Assembly: GCA_000310025.1 (NCBI GenBank)
Contig: FN649744.1
Span: 1,787,342 to 1,819,809, forward strand
Direction of reading: 5' to 3'
DNA: 32,468 nucleotides
Source: Ectocarpus siliculosus
Taxonomy: Eukaryota > Sar > Phaeophyceae > Ectocarpales > Ectocarpaceae
Of the stretch, positions 26,701 through 32,468 are shown in pieces (the stretch's first letter is position 1; the number at the start of each line of letters is the position of its first letter). The translations under genes were made by a program, and so were the position numbers. The notes beneath the pieces were generated by a model, which saw only the letters and a list, made by a program, of their open reading frames with translations, was not told the DNA's origin and searched no databases.

Positions 26701-29408
26701 TAATATTGTGACTCACGGCATGCGTTTGCGTGACTACTCCCCCTCCCCCATCTCACCCAGAGAGGCCCCGAAAGTCACAGAGTTTTCACAGTGAAGAGAA
26801 CATGTGACCAATCACAACTCAGCAACGCTTAAGCGCCGTATGGACATATGTATCTGACCAATCACAAATAGCAATTGAGCGGCGTAACACCTCTCCTTGG
26901 CTACAAACAGGACGGCGCTGGTGGATCGCCCGGATGTCGTGACGTACAATGTGAAGGTCGGCACGCTCTACAAGACGGAGGCCGGAGTGGACTACCCCGT
27001 GGAGATCGAGGTCACTACCAGCGCGAGCGCCGCCCATTGCGGCGTCTATCTTCAAGTCGGGGGGGAGTACCTCCTTGACCTCTATCGGTACGTTGTTTGT
27101 AGACAGAGCCTCGAAAAGATGGGGGCAAGTATGCATATGTATGTATGCGCCTCTTGATGATTATAGTTCACTTATATACGTCCTTGTCGCTCTTGAACGC
27201 ACTACATGTGGCGTTGCGCTCCTGTGTGGTATGGTTATATTGGAGGTGCAGTGGAAGCGTGTTATGCTTGGTGCATCTCCCCACCGCTTTTTTTTTTTTG
27301 TCAGACGCACATTGGTCAAGGCGGTTTGTTTTCACTGAGGAGCTAGTTGACGCGGGTCGATAGATGCCTCTTGTGCCTGCCGAGGCCTGATGAACACGTG
27401 TACACACACCCTTCGCACAGCGGCGTGTAACCGCTCAGTGCTTCACGATAAGCACCAACCATCCTATTATATTATACTCATCCGACACCAATGTAATGGC
27501 CGACACACACAAAAAATATATATAGGTATAAGGGCGAGTTGCGGAGCGTGGGCGCTTGCGGGGCAACCCAAAGCTGGACGACCCTTCCCGCGGATAGGAT
27601 CGCCACCCTGGGAGACATCAACAGTGCGTGCGACCCGTGTGCGGCCTGCGGGGAGTCGCAGGTGTGTCGTGTTGGCGGTGGCATGGGAACGGGCGCACTC
27701 ATTTTTAGCTTGCCGTAGTTGTTGGGCCAATGACCACGCGTCCTCGCGAGGACGGAGCATTGTTCCCACACGACCGATCGCCGATGGCCGATCGTCCCTT
27801 CCTACTTTACCGAAGGTGGCCGGGGGGGGGGTGATGAACATTGAAATTCTTCAGGTCGTTTATGCCTTTGTAGCGTCGGTTGTCTTCATCGCCATCGTTG
27901 GGAGGACCAATGACATGACATGGGTATGAAAGAGGCGGGAAGGGCCTCGATGTGTCCGGTGGAACACGGGAGGAGCGGTGTGGTCAGCCCGTTGGCGCGA
28001 CGTCGATGCCACAATAGGTAACGAACACACAGGCACACATTGCAGAACTCATGTTCGCGTTTCCTCGTTTTCCCGCTGTAAGGCTGACATTGTCAGCATG
28101 TCAACCGGTTCGCGAAATGTCGATGCCACAATAGTTACCGACCACACGGGGTCCCAGGTAATGGCATTTAGAATTGTTTTGTGTTTTCAACCGCACTGGC
28201 ACTGACGTATTTTCATTGGTCACCCGGTTAGCGCGGTCGGTGCTAATAATAAAAAAAAAAACGCACACGCATACAGGATGCGTGTTGATGTTTCTTTTCG
28301 TCCCGATGTACGACTGATATCCTCTGCCCAACCTGTCAGCCCTTCCCGATGCTCACAATTCAAACACACAACGCGCATACGCCAGGACTGCCTCCTGTAC
28401 ACCGACGGCGACTCGACAACAACATCGTCTTCGGTGACGGGGGGGGGGGAGGAGTTCTACTGCGCCGACACGTGCGCCGCCGGGGTGTGCGGCGCCGAGG
28501 AGACGTGCTACCTTAACGAGTCCGACTGCACCGGAGGGCCTTGCCCCCCCGTAGCCGAGTGCGGCTCCCCGCCCGCATCCCCGATAGACAAGTGCGGTGG
28601 ATCCTGCCTGGACTCAGAGGTGAACACGAAGAGAAGACAAAGAAGAGAAATGCTTTTTTGCCAATTTGTAATGGGCTGCCAAGACCTGCTGTATGAATGC
28701 CCCCCACAGGTGTCGTAGATCGAGGTAGGACTGACGTAAGGAAAAGGTCTCTTTGGTTGCTATGTTTTGGCGGTGCCTGTGTTCTTCCCGCCGCGCCCTT
28801 GAAACACCTCCCCTTCCCCCGACCGGAAACCCGCCTGAACACTTTTGACGCTAACAGGCCCTCCTCAGGCGTGGTTACATGTTGATCGTCGCATCCGGTA
28901 GGTACTTGCGGGAATGGTGTCGTCTCCCCCACCCCTTTCGTCATTTTTTCGAAACTTCCCCATTTGCTTAGCAATGGTGTCAATAGCCTTTACCGATCGT
29001 CGTCCTCTCAACTTTTGAGTGTGAAGCGGTCGTTGGGGTCACGGGCTGTCAGTTTTTCACCGGGAGACATGAAAAGTTGCGCCAAGCCGCGCTGGTTGTG
29101 GCGCAAACCCACCCCATGCGGCACGCACACGTTCGGACTCAATCATCCCAACACTTTAGTGTGCGCCACTACTGTTGTGCTGGATTTTGGCGCGTATTTT
29201 GTTGCTGTGTTTCGTCGAGGACAGCAGTGCTACTGCAATACGGCGGCTGTGACCTGTCTCCCCCCCCCCGAAAACGCCTCCGTGCTTTCAAAGCACGCCG
29301 CGTTTTGTGTCTCCCGGACACCCGATATCGACACCCAGTCGTACTCTCGACGACGGTTTTCGACACTATGAAATCCCGCCCCCAAGCCTCTAACGACCCC
29401 CCCCCCAA

Positions 29409-29448
<40 letters not shown>

Positions 29449-30043
29449 CTCTCTCCCTAACTCTCTCACACACACCCTAACTTAGCCTCCCCCATGCCGC
29501 CCCCTCACGGGGCCCCTGTTAATCGCATTTAGAAGTGTTTTGTGTTTTCAACCGCACTGATACTGACGTCTTTTCATTGGCCAACCGGTTAGCGCGGTCG
29601 GTCGATGCTAGTAAAAAAAGCAAATCACACACACGCACTTGCTCGTGCTTTCACCATGACCCGCCGCTTTCCTTCCGTTACCTCTTCTTGTCTCCGCGCG
29701 GCCCCGCAGGAATGCCTTCCTTACACGGCCGGCGTCGACCAGTACTACTGTTCGGCCGTCTGCGACCCTTCCCCCTGCGAGGGAGAGGGCGAGGAGTGCA
29801 GCGTGCTGCCGGTGTACTGCGCGGCCAACTCCATCTGCAGGAGCGGCTTCGCGTGCACCCGAGCCGGCGTGGTGAAGAAGACTTTCCGGGCCGCGATCGG
29901 AGAGGGGGGCCTGTGCGAAGGACGGTGCAGCGAGTTCCAGGTGTGCGTGAGATAAGGGGGGGGAGAGAGAGAAAGAGAGAGGGGGGGAGGAGGGACAGAG
30001 GAGAAAGAGGGAGAACGAAAGATAGGGGGGGAGAGACAGAGAG

Positions 30044-30085
<42 letters not shown>

Positions 30086-31988
30086 CCCCCGGTCCCTAGA
30101 AGCACGCAATCAATGCTTCTGGTGATGCGCTGCTAGAAGGTAGTGTTGCTGCTGTTCTTGCTGTCCCTGCCGTTGCACGTATTATAGTATCCGCCGTCGA
30201 GGCCCTGGTACCGGTGCCCTCTGCCTTCCTCCACCGGCACCGCAACAGCAGTTTCGAGCCCCGAGTTCGCTTGCTTCCGCCTACAAGTGCCGAGCTCTTT
30301 TTCTTTTCTTCGCATTCGAATGATTGTTGCCGCAAGATTCTGTGTTGTTGTTGTCTCTAGAAACCCGTTTGTTGTAGAGAGGCTTGGCATCACCGTCTGC
30401 GACTTGCGCCCCCCCCCCCCCCCCCTCCAATCCTCGATCGAAACCCGTGCAACTACTACTGCTGCTGCTGCTGCTGACGTTTGTTTCGTCCTGCGTGCGT
30501 GCGTGTGTGCGTGTCCTCAAGGAGTGCCTGTTTTACAGCGGCAACTTCGCGGAGGACCAGTACTACTGCTCGGCCGTCTGCGACCCTTCCCCCTGCGGGG
30601 ACGGCGAGGAGTGCACGCTGGTTCCGGCGAGCTGCGCGCCGGGTTCGATCTGCGGGAAGAGGTCAATCTGCTCGCCCCTCCCAGCAGCGACGGAGGTCGT
30701 GGCGACGATCAAGCAAGAGGATCCGTGCGACGGGCGATGCGGGGACTTCGAGGTGGGCAGCGAGCGAAACCAAACGCGTGCGCAGGCGAAGCGCATCTGC
30801 CGCGACGCACACGGGGGTAAAACTGTCCCCCTCCCCCCGGGGGGGATTCGTTGAAAGAAGCATGAAACGGCGTCCCGGGACATTTCAATATGAACAAGAC
30901 AAAAATATGTGAATGGGCCTACCGGCGTTGGCTTTGATGGGGGCGTTTTCTACGTGCTTGGCGATGCTGATGCGGCCCTCTGAACGTCGAAGGCGTTCGT
31001 GTTTCATGTTCACCTCGGCCGGGGTTGAGTTCGTTCGTGTTTCTTTTTGTTTTTTATGCTCGATTATGTTCCATCTTTCCGTAAGCGTCGTACCTCAGGA
31101 CCGCCAGGGTCTAAGCACAGCAGTGCTTCTCGTCCCCCCCCCCGCCCCCCCTTAATTGCGGGGCCGTTCCCGAAAACTCGCCCCCCACATGTATTGGACG
31201 ACAGACACCTCACAGCCCGTCTCTCCCTGCCTCTTGTTGCCGGGACCCCACCCCTCTTGCCTGTGCGTACCCGGCAGGAGTGTCTGTTCTACACCGGCGA
31301 TCTCGCTGAGGACCAGCACTACTGCTCCGCCGTCTGCGAACCTTCGCCGTGCGAGGAGGGCGAGCAGTGCCACCTCATGCCCGAGAGCTGTGCGGCCGGG
31401 TCTATCTGCGGGAACGGGTTCCTTTGCGCCCCTGCCGCAAACGCAACCCTGCAGGAAGGAGATCCGTGCGCCCCCTGCGGAGAGTTCCAGGTGTGCGTGT
31501 GTGTGTGTGTGTGTATGCCTTGTTTATTATTGGTATCGACTGCGTAAACCGGCTGACCAATGAGACAGGCGTCACGGTTTGTGTGTGATTCTTTTATCGT
31601 CAGCATCGAGCGCGCTAAAAGCGGCCGGCCCATGAAGAGACGCCAGTCTCGTCGCGGGACAAGAAAACTTGAATACTTTATTTAATTCTTGGCGCCTCTC
31701 CTTGTTCTCTGACCGCTTCGACTTGGCTTTCATGACCAACAACGAAAAACAAAACAGGACTGTCGCGTCTACGCTAACGGCGCCTTCGCCGAGTACTACT
31801 GCGCCGACGTGTGCGACCCCAGCCCGTGCGGGGGCAGCAAGGACAAGTGCTCGCTGGTGGAGCAGGGAGACGACTGCGACGCGGCGACGTCTGCGTGCCC
31901 ACCGTTGGCGACGTGCGCGTCCGCGACCGTGACGGTGGAGGAGGAGGAGGAGGAGGAGCGGGCGGACCCTGCGGAACAAACACCGAAG
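23507..31988 (+). CDS. TIMP-like NTR-domain protein with tandem cysteine-rich modules, 3' end beyond window
   Basis: Eight exons: 23507-23700, 26911-27087, 27526-27661, 28386-28619, 29710-29940, 30522-30752, 31278-31490, 31758-31988. All phases agree, giving 549 codons with no stop. Residues 1-39 are a signal peptide containing 13 Ala encoded by a GCA repeat; cleavage after AQA would give mature Cys40-Arg-Cys. NTR domain, residues 40-159: AAHCGVYLQVGGEYLL and VGACGATQSW align with animal TIMP and with the divergent neighbour; mature cysteines are at 1, 3, 9, 69, 96, 120. Residues 170-549 are five cysteine-rich modules of 71-78 residues with a YYC-x-x-VC-x-PSPC-x-x-GE-x-C core. The last exon ends in an acidic run and donor GTGATC, so more exons follow. 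ATG 23507 is chosen because it directly precedes the signal peptide. A secreted, disulfide-rich extracellular protein is likely; partners are unknown. Confidence 0.82.
23701..26910 (+). other. Large intron 1 of the plus-strand NTR gene
   Basis: A 3210-nt intron. It contains a 184-codon plus-strand frame (ATG 25129 to 25683) with a hydrophobic stretch but no recognisable domain; a minus-strand frame at 26434-26673 whose TGRAALEAALLKPRRKLLLE is reminiscent of a decayed ankyrin repeat; a C-rich repeat end at about 26690-26750; and a tandem duplication at about 26802-26886 built around TGACCAATCACAA, close to the acceptor. None is supported as a gene. Confidence 0.5.
26911..27661 (+). CDS. Exons 2-3: core and C-terminal part of the TIMP-like NTR domain
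   Basis: Exon 2 (26911-27087) encodes DRPDVVTYNVKVGTLYKTEA, then DYPVEIEVTTSASAAHCGVY and GGEYLLDLYR. Exon 3 (27526-27661) encodes YKGELRSVGACGATQSWTTL and ends CDPCAACGESQ. The intron between them (27088-27525) splits the Arg codon after YLLDLY. The divergent paralog has no intron at this place. The acceptor is unusual (ATATATATAG, AT-rich rather than pyrimidine-rich), but only it restores the frame. Confidence 0.82.
27700..27835 (-). repeat. Poly-C-tailed repeat family, minus-strand copy in intron 3
   Basis: On the minus strand AAAGTAGGAAGGGACGATCG, then GATCGGTCGTGTGGGAACAA and TGCTCCGTCC, CGTGGTCATTGG and ACTACGGCA follow the same order as positions 195-300 at the left end of the window, with high identity. 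It lies in the intron before the first cysteine-rich module. Confidence 0.7.
28164..28276 (+). repeat. tRNA-Ile-like short interspersed repeat, intron 3 copy
   Basis: TTTTGTGTTTTCAACCGCAC, TGACGTATTTTCATTGG, then CCGGTTAGCGCGGTCGGTGC, TAATAAT, a run of A and CGCACACGCATACA. It matches 29524-29638 almost base for base. GGTTAG, GCG and GTGCTAATAA are as in eukaryotic tRNA-Ile(AAU). Confidence 0.7.
28386..28619 (+). CDS. Exon 4: cysteine-rich module 1 (78 aa)
   Basis: A phase 0-0 exon, DCLLYTDGDS through GGSCLDSE. It is more divergent than the later modules and carries a Ser/Thr/Gly insert and the motif GGPCPPVAEC, which resembles cysteine-rich extracellular repeats of the type C-x-x-x-PCPP-x-x-C. 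An 11-G run (28439-28449) lies in the coding sequence and encodes Gly; a length change would break the frame. Confidence 0.82.
29412..29457 (+). repeat. (TC)n microsatellite in intron 4
   Basis: A nearly pure TC repeat in the intron between modules 1 and 2. Confidence 0.9.
29524..29638 (+). repeat. tRNA-Ile-like short interspersed repeat, intron 4 copy
   Basis: The sister copy of 28164-28276, inserted (or co-duplicated) at a similar distance upstream of the next module exon. It keeps CCGGTTAGCGCGGTCGGT, GATGCTAGTAAAAAAA and a CACACAC tail. Confidence 0.7.
29710..29940 (+). CDS. Exon 5: cysteine-rich module 2 (77 aa)
   Basis: Phase 0-0. Contains ECLPYTAGVDQYYCSAVCDP, SPCEGEGEECSVLP and RCSEFQ. 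Its DNA matches exon 6 over a block of about 40 nt (GACCAGTACTACTG onward) with one difference, so the duplication is recent or homogenised. Confidence 0.88.
29953..30083 (+). repeat. (GA)n-rich purine tract in intron 5
   Basis: A long G/A-only stretch starting shortly after the donor of exon 5 and ending in a (GA)n run. It is the mirror of the TC tracts in the other introns. Confidence 0.9.
30522..30752 (+). CDS. Exon 6: cysteine-rich module 3 (77 aa)
   Basis: Phase 0-0, from ECLFYSGNFAEDQYYCSAVC to DGRCGDFE. It has the same length as module 2 and the full cysteine pattern. The acceptor (GTGTGTGCGTGTCCTCAAG) is preceded by a poly-C run and CTG repeats. Confidence 0.88.
31278..31490 (+). CDS. 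Exon 7: cysteine-rich module 4 (71 aa)
   Basis: Phase 0-0, from ECLFYTGDLAEDQHYCSAVC to APCGEFQ. It is six residues shorter than modules 2 and 3 in the linker before the last cysteines. The donor GTGTGC runs straight into a (GT)n tract that is the CA tail of a reversed SINE-like repeat. Confidence 0.88.
31491..31651 (-). repeat. Two adjacent tRNA-Ile-like repeats, minus strand, in intron 7
   Basis: Read on the minus strand, 31651-31578 gives CGTCTCTTCATGGGCCGGCC, TTTTAGCGCGCTCGATGCTG and AAAAGAATCACACAC. Then 31572-31491 gives CTCATTGGTCAGCCGGTTTA, CGCAGTCGATACCAATAATA and a long CA tail ending at the exon 7 donor. They are two head-to-tail copies of the same family. Confidence 0.65.
31758..31988 (+). 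CDS. Exon 8: cysteine-rich module 5 (77 aa) with acidic end
   Basis: Phase 0-0. Contains DCRVYANGAFAEYYCADVCD, PSPCGGSKDKCSLVE, then ACPPLATC and a run of seven Glu (GAG repeat, about 31938-31958). It is more divergent than modules 2-4 and, like module 1, has the CPP-x-x-C ending, so modules 1 and 5 look like the older outer members of the array. Confidence 0.85.
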
Positions 31989-32468
31989 GTGATCTGGTTT
32001 TTTTTTTTGCGAATTTTTTCGTTTTTTTGTTTTTTGCCGTCGCTGTCGGCGCCTCTCCTGTCTTGTACGCTCTTTTGCTTTGCCTCGTTCGGCATTGTGT
32101 GTGTGTGTGCGGCGCATCTATGGCCTTGTGCCTGGAATCTCAAACTCGAGTATCACCCCCGTTCTCTTCGCCCCCATCCCCTTGTCGCACTCACACCCCC
32201 AACGAAAGGCGAACTCCAGACTAGGCTCATCATCGGCGAATTGATTTCCCGTCGGCGGCGGCGGCGGCGGCTTCGACTGCGGCGACCCATGCCGGCGATT
32301 AATAGGGGCTCGACCATAGCGTCCACTTGCTCTGCGGAACCACGCCAAGGCTTTTCGAACAGGGCAAAACGGTCGAGTTTTCGTCGCTCCCATGTACAAC
32401 GGTTGTAGGATACACGACCTTGTGAATGATGGCCGGAGGGACAAGGGGGGGGGGGGGGGGGGGGGGGG
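31989..32468 (+). other. Partial intron 8 ending in poly-G at the window edge
   Basis: No further module exon is seen. The window ends in a 24-G run (32445-32468). This is the same kind of homopolymer that breaks the assembly at 14 kb, so the edge may coincide with a contig end inside a poly-C/poly-G repeat. Confidence 0.6.

Noticed and set aside
29535-30125. 196-codon frame overlapping module 2
   Set aside because: Shadow of exon 5 in another frame that extends into the (GA)n tract; it lacks the cysteine pattern.
1-32468. CRISPR arrays, bacterial operons or prophage
   Set aside because: No direct-repeat/spacer structure and no clustered intronless genes; gene structure is clearly eukaryotic.

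Overview
The window looks like nuclear DNA of an intron-rich stramenopile, most probably a brown alga (Ectocarpus-like). Coding exons are short and GC-rich and sit between long introns full of poly-C/poly-G, (TC)n and (CA)n tracts. The introns have GT-AG borders. One gene opens with an ASAFAP-like plastid presequence and another with FNIP repeats. The organism call is an inference from style; no marker gene proves it. All large genes are split, so their products only appear after splicing.

Layout. 0.3-1.4 kb: a weakly supported small two-exon gene on the minus strand. 2.77-10.81 kb, plus strand: a complete histidinol dehydrogenase gene (last steps of histidine synthesis). It has 11 exons, all phase-consistent; the four zinc ligands and the catalytic Glu-His pair are present, and a plastid-type presequence is likely. 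Several of its introns carry minisatellites, two of which have copied an exon edge together with its splice site. 10.8-16.4 kb: repeats, one unrecognised 208-codon frame, and an assembly gap whose left flank is a smeared duplicate of its right flank. 16.48-17.26 kb: an FNIP-repeat (LRR-like) coding block broken in its last repeat. 17.3-19.9 kb: mostly non-coding, with decayed or doubtful coding fragments.

19.9-32.0 kb is the most interesting part: two divergent paralogous genes for secreted proteins with a TIMP-like NTR domain (netrin/tissue inhibitor of metalloproteinases fold). The minus-strand gene (about 213 aa) has a signal peptide, an N-terminal Cys-Ser-Cys-x-Pro start of the mature chain, six cysteines spaced as in animal N-TIMP, and a C-terminal membrane helix. 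The plus-strand gene has a poly-Ala signal peptide, a Cys-Arg-Cys start, the same NTR domain, then at least five tandem cysteine-rich modules, each encoded by one phase-0 exon. It runs off the right end of the window. The two genes share the position and phase of their first intron, which shows common descent. An extracellular pair like this, one membrane-tethered and one with an expanding cysteine-rich array, suggests a cell-wall or metalloprotease-related role; function is inference only.

Two interspersed repeat families recur through introns and spacers: a short element ending in a poly-C tail, and a tRNA-Ile-like element with an A-rich/CA tail.
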